Under the pieces are notes generated by a model, which saw only the letters and a list, made by a program, of their open reading frames with translations, did no database searches and was not told the origin of the DNA. Positions 36,914 to 44,502 of a DNA stretch of 44,819 nucleotides are shown piece by piece. The stretch comes from Porphyromonadaceae bacterium UBA3318 (GTDB lineage Bacteria > Bacteroidota > Bacteroidia > Bacteroidales > Muribaculaceae). The position numbers and the translations under genes were made by a program. The stretch lies in the NCBI GenBank assembly GCA_002361235.1, contig DESI01000065.1, positions 1-44,819 of the forward strand, given 5' to 3'. Each line of letters begins with the position of its first letter. The first letter of the stretch is position 1.

Positions 36914-37632
36914 ATTTCGGAGTAATAGCTGCCGGCGAGGGAAGCCGACTGTCGGAGGAGGGTATCTCGGTGCCCAAACCGCTGGTGGACCTGAACGGCG
37001 AGCCGATGATAGGGCGCCTGATGCGGATATTCGGCGAACTCGGCGCCGAGGATGTGGCCGTAGTGACCAACGCCACGCGGCATGAGACGGCACAATATTT
37101 AAACGAAATAGCGTCGACATTGCCGTTCCGCCTCCATGTGAAGGAAGCCGTCACCCCAAGCTCGATGCATACCTTCGCCCTGTTGGGTGGGATGCTTAAA
37201 GGGAAGGGGCGGTTCATCACCACCACCGTCGACACTATATTCAGCGCCACGGAGTTCGGCAAGTACGTGCAGGCGTTTCAGAACGCCCCGGCCGACGTGG
37301 ACGGCATGATGGCCGTGACCACATACATAGACGACGAGAAGCCGCTGTATGTGCGCGTGGACGACAGGATGGACATAACCGCATTCCTGGACAAAGACCC
37401 GGAGCCGAAATATATCTCCGCCGGCGTGTACGGTCTTGACGACAAGGCCCTTGACGTGCTGGACGGGTGTCTGGAATCCGGCGTGAGCCGTATGCGCAAT
37501 TTCCAGCGCGCCTTGGTGGAGAACGGGCTGCGCCTCAAGGCGTCGGACATAGGACGCGCCATCGACGTGGACCACGCCTCGGACCTGGAGCTGGCCAGAA
37601 AAATCACTAAAGAGGAGAAAGAGGAGATATAG
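36910..37632 (+). CDS. Nucleotidyltransferase of the inositol-lipid cluster
   Basis: A 240-residue NTP_transferase-like protein: start MNFGVIAAGEGSRLSEEG is the nucleotide-binding motif (LAAGxGxRL type, here AAGEGSRL), KPLVDLNGEPMIGRLM follows, and TTTVDTIFSA gives the metal-site aspartate. It belongs with MobA/inositol-phosphate cytidylyltransferase-like folds. Next to CDP-alcohol phosphatidyltransferase and ino1, a nucleotide activation of inositol phosphate or a glycosyl head group is plausible, but unproven. Overlaps pdxA by 4 bp and is followed after 2 bp by the ATP-grasp gene. Confidence 0.85.
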   Translation: MNFGVIAAGEGSRLSEEGISVPKPLVDLNGEPMIGRLMRIFGELGAEDVAVVTNATRHETAQYLNEIASTLPFRLHVKEAVTPSSMHTFALLGGMLKGKGRFITTTVDTIFSATEFGKYVQAFQNAPADVDGMMAVTTYIDDEKPLYVRVDDRMDITAFLDKDPEPKYISAGVYGLDDKALDVLDGCLESGVSRMRNFQRALVENGLRLKASDIGRAIDVDHASDLELARKITKEEKEEI

Positions 37633-37634
37633 TA

Positions 37635-38510
37635 ATGTCAGCTATCAAGATAGCCGGCGTGATGAGGGCCGGCGCATATTCGCCTAACCATATCGGGAAC
37701 GATGCGGCCATCTTCAATGCGGTGGCCGACCATCTGCGCAAGCGCGGCTGCGAGGTGAACGTGTACAGCGAAGATGAATTTCAACGCGCGGAAATCACCG
37801 AGGATACGGTGCTGAACATGTGCCGCGAACGCGAGTCCGTGGCCAAGCTGCAGAGCCTGGAGGAGCAGGGGAAGTTAGTGATAAACTCGGGCTTCGGCAT
37901 CGAGAACTGCACGCGCGAGCAGATGACGCGTATGCTGTTGGGCAACGGCATTCCGTACCCGGATTCGCTGATAGTGAACACTAACGAGGATGTGCGCACC
38001 GAACTGGAACGCGCCGGATTCGGAAGCGTATGGATCAAACGCGGCGATTTCCATGCCATGCACAAGGAGGACATATCCTATTGCCGCCATGCGGAGGAGG
38101 CCCAGGAGATGCTGCACGAGTATTATTACCGTGGCATAAAGCGCGCCGTCATAAACCGCCATCTGGTAGGCGACCTGGTGAAATTCTACGGCGTGCGTGA
38201 CGAGCCCTTTTTCTTCTGGTTCTATCCCTTTGACGAGGGTCACAGCAAGTATGGCTGGGAAGTGGTGAACGGCAAGAGCCAGGGCTTCAACTTCGACTTG
38301 GAGGAGCTGCGCGACATCTGCCAGCGCGCGTCGAAACTGATGGACGTGCGTATTTACGGCGGCGACTGCATCGTCGACGAGCAGGGGCATATCAGCATCA
38401 TCGACTTCAACGACTGGCCCAGCTTCGCCCCCTGTCGCGCCGAGGCCGCACCGGCCATAGCCAAGAGCGTGCTCAAGGCCATAAGGAAACATATCAAACA
38501 ACAACAGTAA
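37635..38510 (+). CDS. ATP-grasp family protein of the inositol-lipid cluster
   Basis: A 291-residue protein with an ATP-grasp layout: N-terminal Rossmann-like part (KIAGVMRAGAYSPNHIGND), a central ATP-binding region (GSVWIKRGDFHAMHKEDI, AVINRHLVGDLVKFYGV) and a C-terminal metal site (IYGGDCIVDEQGHISIIDFNDWP with D and N residues). The last pattern is like that of inositol-phosphate kinases (ITPK, an ATP-grasp family) and also of amino-acid ligases. In an inositol-lipid cluster, phosphorylation of an inositol compound or ligation onto a lipid head group are both reasonable; this is inference. Ten bp before the phosphatidyltransferase gene. Confidence 0.8.
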   Translation: MSAIKIAGVMRAGAYSPNHIGNDAAIFNAVADHLRKRGCEVNVYSEDEFQRAEITEDTVLNMCRERESVAKLQSLEEQGKLVINSGFGIENCTREQMTRMLLGNGIPYPDSLIVNTNEDVRTELERAGFGSVWIKRGDFHAMHKEDISYCRHAEEAQEMLHEYYYRGIKRAVINRHLVGDLVKFYGVRDEPFFFWFYPFDEGHSKYGWEVVNGKSQGFNFDLEELRDICQRASKLMDVRIYGGDCIVDEQGHISIIDFNDWPSFAPCRAEAAPAIAKSVLKAIRKHIKQQQ

Positions 38511-38520
38511 CGACTCTGTA

Positions 38521-39462
38521 ATGAGCAATAAAGATAAAAACGAGGAGTATCAGTTGTCGCTGAAGTCGATGGATACGGAGGAATGGTGGGACCTGCACTT
38601 TTACCGTCCCATCGGATACTGGTGGGCCAAAATGGCGCGCAAGGCCGGCATCCGGCCCAACGCCATCACCATCGCCTCCATATTCCTGGGCATCGGATCG
38701 GGCGTGTGCTTCTATTTCGACAATATATGGTGGAACCTGTTGGGTGTGCTGCTGCTGGTATGGGCCGACTCCTACGACTCGGCCGACGGTCAGCTGGCGC
38801 GCATGACCGGCCGGTACTCGCGCATAGGGCGCATACTGGACGGCGTGAGCGGCGACCTATGGTTCGCGGCCATTTACATAGCCATCTGTCTGCGCGAGAA
38901 CGTCACCTCCGATTTCTTCATGGCCCATCACTGGGTGATATGGGTCATGGCCGTAGTGACCGGAATATGCCACGGCGTACAGGCCGCAATGGCCGACTAT
39001 TACCGCCAGTTCCATCTGTATTTCGTCAAGGGCCCGGAGGGTTCAGAACTTGAGAACGCCGACTCGCTCATGCAGAAATACCGCACTATGTCGTGGCGGC
39101 GTCAGCCCTGGGCCAAACTTGTGCTGCTGTTCTATATCAACTATACAGTGGGCCAGGAATCGCGCACGCCCAAGATGCAGAAGCTGCGCCGGGTGCTGCA
39201 CGCACGCTATGGCAACAACATACCGGTGGAGTTCCGCGAGCGGTTCCGCAAGGCTTCGCTGCCGCTGATGAAATATACCAACATACTGTCGTTCAACACC
39301 CGTTCGCTGGCGCTGTTCGTGTCCATACTGATATTCCGTATGCCGTGGCTGTACTTCGCCTTCGAGCTGACGGTGCTGAACATACTGATGGTGTATATGG
39401 TTGTAAAACATGAGAATATATGCCATGCGTTCATCAAGGAACTTGAAAATCAGAAGCCATGA
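38521..39462 (+). CDS. CDP-alcohol phosphatidyltransferase (probable phosphatidylinositol-phosphate synthase)
   Basis: A 313-residue integral membrane enzyme with about five to six hydrophobic helices. The catalytic motif is D86-SA-D89-G90-QL-A93-R94, then G103-RIL-D107, matching DxxDGxxARx8GxxxD. The final aspartate, expected at position 111, is glycine and D112 follows instead. It would condense CDP-diacylglycerol with inositol phosphate to give phosphatidylinositol phosphate, consistent with ino1 and the HAD gene beside it. As I recall, Bacteroides thetaiotaomicron has an equivalent cluster (BT_1522-BT_1526) for inositol lipids. Overlaps the HAD gene by 4 bp. Confidence 0.88.
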   Translation: MSNKDKNEEYQLSLKSMDTEEWWDLHFYRPIGYWWAKMARKAGIRPNAITIASIFLGIGSGVCFYFDNIWWNLLGVLLLVWADSYDSADGQLARMTGRYSRIGRILDGVSGDLWFAAIYIAICLRENVTSDFFMAHHWVIWVMAVVTGICHGVQAAMADYYRQFHLYFVKGPEGSELENADSLMQKYRTMSWRRQPWAKLVLLFYINYTVGQESRTPKMQKLRRVLHARYGNNIPVEFRERFRKASLPLMKYTNILSFNTRSLALFVSILIFRMPWLYFAFELTVLNILMVYMVVKHENICHAFIKELENQKP

Positions 39463-40178
39463 ATATAGACAAGAGTAAGATAAAGGGAATCATCTTCGAT
39501 TACGGGGGTACGCTCGACACCGGCGGACGCCATTGGAGCGAGGTGCTGTGGGACGGCTACCGGCAGGCCGGCGTCGAGGTGGACAGGGCTGAATTCCGCG
39601 AGGCATACGTATATGCCGAGCGCGAGCTGGCCAGGACGCTCCACATACTGCCGGCGCACGACTTCCACGATATGCTTGACATCAAGGTGCGCATCGAACT
39701 CGAGTGGCTGGTGCAGCAGGGGCTGTTCTCGCCCGACGAGGTGGAGGCGAAAGGGAAGGATATAGCGCAGATATGCTACGACTTCGCCCGGAAGACCGTG
39801 CATGCCTCCGAACCGGTGCTTCAGGCGCTGTCGGAGAAATATCCGCTGGTGCTGGTGTCCAATTTCTACGGCAACATCGAGACGGTGTTGGAGGATTTCG
39901 GCATCAGGAAATATTTCAAGGACATCACGGAGAGTGCTGTATTGGGTATCCGCAAGCCGGATCCGCGCATCTTCGAACATGGCGTCAAGTCGTTGGGCAT
40001 CCTGCCCGAACAGACTCTGGTGATAGGCGACTCGCTGCGCAAGGACATCGAGCCGGCCGAAAGCCTGGGCTGCCAGGTGCTGTGGATCAAGGGCGAGGGC
40101 TGGACCAAAGAGGAGGACGAGCAGACACACCCCAACACCATCTATGCATTGGAGGAAGCGAAAGCGATACTGCTTTGA
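39459..40178 (+). CDS. HAD family hydrolase (probable phosphatidylinositol-phosphate phosphatase)
   Basis: A 239-residue HAD-superfamily enzyme, subclass I. Motif I is FDYGGTLD with nucleophile D14; the D+2 residue is glycine, as in YihX-type HADs. The serine/threonine motif is VLVSN (near 131), motif III GIRKPDPRIF, and motif IV VIGDSLRKDI. The cap is about 60 residues between motifs I and II. Context suggests removal of the phosphate from phosphatidylinositol phosphate, or from inositol phosphate itself. It ends 275 bp before ino1. Confidence 0.88.
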   Translation: MNIDKSKIKGIIFDYGGTLDTGGRHWSEVLWDGYRQAGVEVDRAEFREAYVYAERELARTLHILPAHDFHDMLDIKVRIELEWLVQQGLFSPDEVEAKGKDIAQICYDFARKTVHASEPVLQALSEKYPLVLVSNFYGNIETVLEDFGIRKYFKDITESAVLGIRKPDPRIFEHGVKSLGILPEQTLVIGDSLRKDIEPAESLGCQVLWIKGEGWTKEEDEQTHPNTIYALEEAKAILL

Positions 40179-40277
40179 CAACCTGATTAACTTAAGTTAA
40201 CAAAACAAGCTGATATTGATATAAAATTAACTAATATTGGCCAAATGCGGGTATTGATAAGAAACTTTAAGATTTGA

Positions 40278-40408
40278 GGAGCGTAAATAGACGGCTATTC
40301 CCTTTGCCGTCTCGACTATTGGGTATAATTTTACGCCCGGAATGCGAAATGTCGGCGTAAGAGTGCCGCAGGGCCGGTCCTGGACCCTTTGGCAACGGAT
40401 GTTTCGCA
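40278..40408 (+). ncRNA. Structured leader RNA upstream of ino1 (candidate riboswitch or attenuator)
   Basis: By eye five nested or consecutive helices: P1 GCGTAAA 40281-40287 with TTTACGC 40330-40336, extended by GG/CC with a bulged A; P2 inside it, AGACGGC 40289-40295 with GCCGTCT 40306-40312; P3 TGCGAAA 40343-40349 with TTTCGCA 40402-40408; P4 CGGC 40353-40356 with GCCG 40365-40368; P5 GGGCC 40371-40375 with GG(A)CCC 40382-40387, also with a bulged A. A 7-bp and two other 7-bp perfect stems in 130 nt is far beyond chance. No known riboswitch class was recognised. The position just before ino1 implies control of inositol synthesis. Confidence 0.6.
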
Positions 40409-40453
40409 GAGAATCAAAAGACAATTATCAATAACACACACAACACACAGACT

Positions 40454-41779
40454 ATGTCAACAAAAGCTAAGGCTCCCAATGGTAAACTCGGAGTAATGGT
40501 AGTGGGACTGGGTGCGGTAAGCTCCACGTTCATTACCGGCGTGCTGATGACCCGCAAGGGACTTGCCAAGCCGGTGGGCTCGATGACCCAGTACGACAAG
40601 ATCCGCGTAGGCAAAGGAGAAAACAAGAAATATCTGCACTATAAGGACATCGTGCCTTTGGCAGACCTGAACGATATAGAGTTTGCGGCCTGGGACGTAT
40701 ATCCGGCCAATGCATACGAAAGCGCCATCAACGCCGAGGTGCTGAAGGAGAAGGACATCAATCCCGTCAGGGACGAGCTTGAGAAGATCAAGCCGATGCC
40801 CGCCGCATTCGACAGGAACTACGCCAGGCGTCTGGACGGCGACAACGTGAAGCTGTGCCGGGACCGCTGGGACATGACGGAGCAGATACGCGAGGATATC
40901 CGCCGGTTTAAGAAGGAATCGGGCGTGGAGCGCGTAGTGGTGCTTTGGGCCGCATCGACCGAGGTATATGTGCCGGTCGACGAGAAGGTGCACGGCTCGT
41001 TGGCCGCCCTGGAGGTTGCCATGAAGGCTGACGACAAGGAGCATATCGCCCCCTCGATGTGCTACGCATACGCCGCATTGTCGGAGGGCGCTCCCTTCAT
41101 AATGGGCGCTCCCAACACCACAGTGGACATCCCCGCAATGTGGGAACTGGCCGACAAGACCGGAATGCCCATCGCCGGCAAGGACTTCAAGACGGGTCAG
41201 ACGCTGGTCAAGTCCGGTTTCGCGCCCATCATCGGCACACGCTGCCTGGGACTGAGCGGCTGGTTCTCGACCAACATCCTGGGCAACCGCGACGGCCTGG
41301 TGCTGGACGAACCAGCCAACTTCCGCACAAAGGAGGTGTCGAAACTCTCCACGCTGGAAAGCATTCTCGTGCCCGAGGAGCAGCCAGACCTCTACGGCCA
41401 CGGCAACGACGAGGACACGCAGTATTATCATAAAGTACGTATTAATTATTATCCCCCTCGCAACGACAACAAGGAGGGCTGGGACAATATCGACATCTTC
41501 GGATGGATGGGATACCCCATGCAGATCAAGATCAACTTCCTGTGCCGCGACTCGATTCTGGCCGCGCCGCTGTGTCTTGACCTGGTGTTGCTGAGCGACC
41601 TGGCCGCACGCGCCGGACGCAAGGGAACGCAGCGATTCCTCAGCTTCTTCCTCAAGAGCCCGATGCACGACTATACCAAGGGAGAGGTGCCTGTGAACCA
41701 CCTGTTCCAGCAGTATACCATGCTGAAGAACGCCATCCGCGAAATGGGCGGTTACGAGGCTGACGAAGAAATCGATTGA
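40454..41779 (+). CDS. ino1: Inositol-3-phosphate synthase
   Basis: A 441-residue NAD-dependent enzyme that converts glucose-6-phosphate to myo-inositol-3-phosphate, the first step of inositol-lipid synthesis. NAD site near residues 16-25 (VVGLGAVSSTF), then FAAWDVYPANAYE, the conserved GKDFKTGQTLVKSGFAP catalytic loop, STNILGNRDG and CRDSILAAPLCLDLVLL at the C-terminus. Length normal for the bacterial enzyme. The 275-bp leader contains a strongly structured RNA (40278-40408), unlike the close packing of the other cluster genes, suggesting its own control. trmD begins 39 bp later. Confidence 0.97.
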   Translation: MSTKAKAPNGKLGVMVVGLGAVSSTFITGVLMTRKGLAKPVGSMTQYDKIRVGKGENKKYLHYKDIVPLADLNDIEFAAWDVYPANAYESAINAEVLKEKDINPVRDELEKIKPMPAAFDRNYARRLDGDNVKLCRDRWDMTEQIREDIRRFKKESGVERVVVLWAASTEVYVPVDEKVHGSLAALEVAMKADDKEHIAPSMCYAYAALSEGAPFIMGAPNTTVDIPAMWELADKTGMPIAGKDFKTGQTLVKSGFAPIIGTRCLGLSGWFSTNILGNRDGLVLDEPANFRTKEVSKLSTLESILVPEEQPDLYGHGNDEDTQYYHKVRINYYPPRNDNKEGWDNIDIFGWMGYPMQIKINFLCRDSILAAPLCLDLVLLSDLAARAGRKGTQRFLSFFLKSPMHDYTKGEVPVNHLFQQYTMLKNAIREMGGYEADEEID

Positions 41780-41818
41780 GGCTCACAGTCTCAACCGGTC
41801 AAGGTATTAATTATAATA

Positions 41819-42505
41819 ATGAGAATAGACATTCTGACCGTAATGCCCGAAATGATCGAGCCTTTCATCGGCTGTTCGATCCTGAAGCGGGCGCAAGATA
41901 AAGGACTCGCGGAGATCGTGGTGCACAATCTCCGCGACTACACCACCAACAAACACCGCAAGGTGGACGATTATCCGTTCGGCGGCGAGGCCGGCATGGT
42001 GATGCAGATACAGCCGATAGACGCCTGTATCTCCGAACTTAAGGCACAGCGCGACTACGACGAGGTGATATTCACCTCGCCCGACGGCGAGCAGTTTGAC
42101 CAGCCAATGGCCAACCAACTGTCGCTGCTACAGAACATCATCATACTCTGCGGCCATTACAAGGGTGTGGACTGGCGGGTGCGCGAACATCTGATTACTA
42201 AGGAAATATCCATCGGCGACTATGTGCTGACGGGGGGCGAGCTGCCGGCGGCCGTGATTGCCGACGCGGTGGTGCGCATCATTCCGGGCGTGATCGGCGA
42301 CGAGCAGTCGGCCCTGTCAGATTCATTCCAGGACAATCTGCTGGCGCCTCCCGTGTATTCGAGGCCCGCGGTTTATAAGGGATGGGAAGTGCCTGAGATT
42401 CTGCTGTCGGGACATGAGGCCAAGATTGCGCAATGGCGTTATGACATGGCGTTGGAACGGACCCGCCGTCTCAGGCCTGACCTGTTGGGCGAGAATCCAG
42501 AATAA
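41819..42505 (+). CDS. trmD: tRNA (guanine-N1-)-methyltransferase
   Basis: A 228-residue SPOUT (knotted) enzyme that makes m1G37 on tRNAs and guards reading frame. Motifs: RIDILTVMPEMIEPFIGCSI, VHNLRDYTTNKHRKVDDYPFGG shortened to LRDY...DDYPFGGEAGM, CGHYKGVDWRVRE and SIGDYVLTGGELPA, which forms the SAM knot. Typical length. The 3' gap holds a 19-bp direct repeat and a strong terminator at 42582-42618. Independent of the inositol genes in function. Confidence 0.98.
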   Translation: MRIDILTVMPEMIEPFIGCSILKRAQDKGLAEIVVHNLRDYTTNKHRKVDDYPFGGEAGMVMQIQPIDACISELKAQRDYDEVIFTSPDGEQFDQPMANQLSLLQNIIILCGHYKGVDWRVREHLITKEISIGDYVLTGGELPAAVIADAVVRIIPGVIGDEQSALSDSFQDNLLAPPVYSRPAVYKGWEVPEILLSGHEAKIAQWRYDMALERTRRLRPDLLGENPE

Positions 42506-42524
42506 CGGTCGGAAATTTAGAATT

Positions 42525-42570
42525 CGAATTCTGGAACATTTCATTGGAATCCGAATTCTGCAACATTTCA
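42525..42570. repeat. 19-bp direct repeat after trmD
   Basis: CGAATTCTGGAACATTTCA (42525-42543) recurs with a single change (GGA to GCA) at 42552-42570. Period 27 bp. Preceded by AGAATTCGAATTC, itself palindromic. Confidence 0.85.
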
Positions 42571-42581
42571 GGGATAAAAAT

Positions 42582-42618
42582 AAAACGGGATGCAAGGCCT
42601 CGGCCTCCATCCCGTTTT
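42582..42618. terminator. Bidirectional terminator between trmD and the nitroreductase gene
   Basis: AAAACGGGATG (42582-42592) pairs with CATCCCGTTTT (42608-42618), with a second stem AGGCC/GGCCT in the loop. T-runs flank it on both strands (TTTTGT on plus, TTTTATTTTTA on minus), so it can end both trmD and the convergent nitroreductase transcript. Confidence 0.85.
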
Positions 42619-42753
42619 GTCGCTTTAGCATTGTTCTACTATTTTAGGCAATGTCTGCGACAATCACCTATTATATAGACGTAAAAATTGTGCGTTTAGT
42701 TTAATGGGACGCAAAATTTTTTTTACTTTTTTGCGTTAAAATTTTTCTTGCCA

Positions 42754-43506
42754 TCAATATTTCACGTCATATCCCTGATCCTTAAGGTATTGCAAGATTC
42801 GGTAATTCATGGCGTGGTCGTAATATTCTATGATGTGCTTGCACCAGTCGTTGGTTGTGGTGCCTCCGGCGCGGGTCCGGTTGTATTCCGTCACGGTCTT
42901 GTCGTATGCCGCAAGCTCGTCGGTAAGATGCTCGTCGTCGTGACGGTAATGGTTGTGGTGGAACACCAGGCTCTCGGGCTGTTTGGGCTTAAGGTCGGGC
43001 TGCTCGCGTGGGATTCCGAGTGCCAGACCGCATACCACGAACACGCCCTTGGGCAGCTGCAGCAGCTCGGCGATGCGTTTGGGGTCGGCGGTGCGGAGGT
43101 AGCCGATGCAGTTGCATCCCAGTCCGCAGGCCTCGGCGGCAACTACGGCGCTCATCATGGCCAGCGAGGCGTCGATGATGCCGATTGTCACGCCGTCCAT
43201 TGTGTCGTAGAACGCGGGCATCTCCACGCCCTTGCGCTGTGCCAGCATCCGGATCTTGTTATAATCTGATAGGAATATCAGCAGACGGTTGCATGTCTTC
43301 AGCTGTTTCTGATTGGTGATGGCGTACAGTTCCTCCTTCAGCGGTTGGTCGTCTATCTCTATTACGGAGAATTGCTGGCCGTTGTAGCTGGTAGGGGTGT
43401 TGCGCACGGCGGCGCGGATGAATTCCATGGTCTCCGCCGGTATCTGTTCGCGCTCGTAGCGCCGGATGCTGGTGCGGTCCAGCAATGATTCTTTTACACT
43501 TTTCAT
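42754..43506 (-). CDS. Nitroreductase family protein (NfsA-like)
   Basis: A 250-residue FMN- and NADPH-dependent oxidoreductase-type protein. It starts with the FMN-phosphate motif DRTSIRRYEREQIP, has PTSYNGQQFSVIEID for flavin binding, and in the middle ACGLGCNCIGYLRTADPKRI and GLALGIPREQPDLKPKQP, the flavin reductase/NfsA signature. Length about 250 is typical of NfsA. Substrate not predictable (nitro- and quinone compounds for relatives). A hairpin with T-run lies only 23-48 bp upstream of its start (43529-43554), ending the transcript from the neighbouring unit and giving a short leader. Confidence 0.93.
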   Translation of the reverse strand: MKSVKESLLDRTSIRRYEREQIPAETMEFIRAAVRNTPTSYNGQQFSVIEIDDQPLKEELYAITNQKQLKTCNRLLIFLSDYNKIRMLAQRKGVEMPAFYDTMDGVTIGIIDASLAMMSAVVAAEACGLGCNCIGYLRTADPKRIAELLQLPKGVFVVCGLALGIPREQPDLKPKQPESLVFHHNHYRHDDEHLTDELAAYDKTVTEYNRTRAGGTTTNDWCKHIIEYYDHAMNYRILQYLKDQGYDVKY

Positions 43507-43528
43507 ATTCGCAGTATTAAGTAAAAAA

Positions 43529-43554
43529 CCGGCAGACGTTTGAAAGTCTGCCGG
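43529..43554 (-). terminator. Terminator of the small transcription unit
   Basis: Perfect 9-bp stem CCGGCAGAC (43529-43537)/GTCTGCCGG (43546-43554), with one more G:C base outside. On the minus strand it is followed by TTTTTTAC, so it terminates minus-strand transcription coming from about 43870, just before the nitroreductase gene. Confidence 0.85.
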
Positions 43555-43614
43555 CTTAAAAGATCCACACCAAAGGAATGTGACGAAACTCCGAACGACA
43601 GGATTTGAGTGCCC

Positions 43615-43836
43615 TCAATCTTTGTAATCCGCCTTGTGACTCGGGGAGTCAACGCCTTGCGGCGCGGGGCCCGCCATTAATTGATAAGCTTGTCTCGGCA
43701 TTTCTGATAAATTTGATGAGTTTCCCAATTTGCTTTGATGTGGGATATCTTGATTCGGTGTCCGCACTTTAGCATCCGCCAGATCCTTTTGAATCTCGAT
43801 GCACCTGGGCGTGACTCCCGCTTCTGATATTCTCAT
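43615..43836 (-). CDS. Small hypothetical protein or structured RNA
   Basis: A 73-codon frame (start MRISEAGVTPRC, end SHKADYKD) that I do not recognise. It has a CGGAG ribosome-site-like sequence 2-3 nt before the ATG, a promoter 40 nt upstream (43878-43908) and a terminator after the stop (43529-43554), so a transcript of about 340 nt is expected. An overlapping frame on the same transcript starts at ATG near 43869 (MENEGAREPPENEN) and runs 33 codons. Codon use is not strongly like the neighbouring genes, and the sequence ends in a stretch with hairpins, so the real product could be an RNA. I did not find tmRNA, RNase P or SRP RNA signatures. Confidence 0.4.
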   Translation of the reverse strand: MRISEAGVTPRCIEIQKDLADAKVRTPNQDIPHQSKLGNSSNLSEMPRQAYQLMAGPAPQGVDSPSHKADYKD

Positions 43837-43877
43837 TCTCCGGAGGCTCTCTTGCCCCCTCGTTTTCCATTACAACG

Positions 43878-43908
43878 CAAAGTTAATACACTTGGTTTAT
43901 ATTTGCAA
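43878..43908 (-). promoter_or_regulatory. Promoter of the small transcription unit
   Basis: On the minus strand TATTG ending at 43906, a 20-bp spacer and TAACTTTG at 43885-43878. The start is expected near 43871. Confidence 0.6.
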
Positions 43909-43954
43909 TACCACCCGCTATTTTTTATCGACATCTGCACCGAATCTTTCATTT

Positions 43955-44032
43955 AAAGTCTGTTTTGAAAGCCTGTCCTGAAAGTCTGTCTTGAAAGACT
44001 GTTTTGAAAGCCTGTCCTGAAACTCTGTCCTG
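43955..44032. repeat. 13-bp tandem repeat, 6 copies
   Basis: Six head-to-tail copies of AAAGTCTGTTTTG with variants such as AAAGCCTGTCCTG and AAACTCTGTCCTG. Contiguous, without spacers. Confidence 0.9.
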
Positions 44033-44042
44033 CATTGTTTCT

Positions 44043-44112
44043 CCGAACAGATTCGCTTTCCCGAACAGATCCGCTTTTCCGAATAGATCCGTCTTTCCGA
44101 ACAGATCCGGTT
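44043..44112. repeat. 18-bp tandem repeat, about 4 copies
   Basis: CCGAACAGATCCGCTTTT and close variants at 44043-44060, 44061-44078, 44079-44096 and 44097-44112 (last one shortened). The array ends directly at the edge of the large palindrome. Confidence 0.9.
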
Positions 44113-44113
44113 A

Positions 44114-44428
44114 TCATTACAACGAACGTATTGCCCCGGAGGGGCTGTTTCTCATTAACCCCACGATGGTTGACGGGCGCGAAGCGACCGGAAGCCTTCG
44201 TGGGGGAGAGACGGATGCAACACAGCTTGGTCGGAGACCATGCCGCTGTACTTCCGCACCCACGCACCCCCGTCATGCTATCGTGGTAAGAGGCGAGAGA
44301 CATGGTCTCCGACCAAGCAGTATCGCACAGGTCTATCCCCACGAAGGCAGTCCCGGCTGTCGTCGACCCCGTCCATCGTGGGGTCAGTGAGAAACAGCCT
44401 CTCCGAGGCAACAAGTACGATGTAATGA
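44114..44428. mobile_element. 315-bp imperfect palindrome (fold-back element)
   Basis: The outer arms 44114-44170 and 44372-44428 are inverted copies (TCATTAC...GGGGCTGTTTCTCA...CCCCACGATGG with several changes). Inner segments remain paired: CCTTCGTGGGG (44194-44205 region) with CCCCACGAAGG (44337-44346), and a perfect 18-bp pair GCTTGGTCGGAGACCATG (44225-44242)/CATGGTCTCCGACCAAGC (44301-44318). A 58-bp centre is unpaired. A degraded third copy of the outer arm follows at about 44447-44475 (GAGGAGCAGCGTTTCTTATTAAG). No transposase gene; a MITE or similar non-autonomous repeat is the best guess. Confidence 0.7.
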
Positions 44429-44502
44429 CAGAGCAGCCCGTCCTTAGAGGAGCAGCGTTTCTTATTAAGTCCATGTAAGATTAAATGCAAGAGCCTTGTA
44501 TC

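Noticed and set aside
43555..43880. tmRNA, RNase P RNA or SRP RNA on the minus strand
   Set aside because: The size and promoter-terminator layout invited this, but there is no tag peptide ending in ALAA, no GAGGAAAGUC-type RNase P core and no SRP GGAA-tetraloop domain.
43955..44112. Possible CRISPR array
   Set aside because: The repeats are 13 and 18 bp and contiguous with no spacers, and there are no cas genes nearby.
43953..44474. 173-codon minus-strand frame at the right edge
   Set aside because: It is a translation of the 13-bp and 18-bp tandem arrays and the palindrome, with periodic low-complexity residues; no start site or family.
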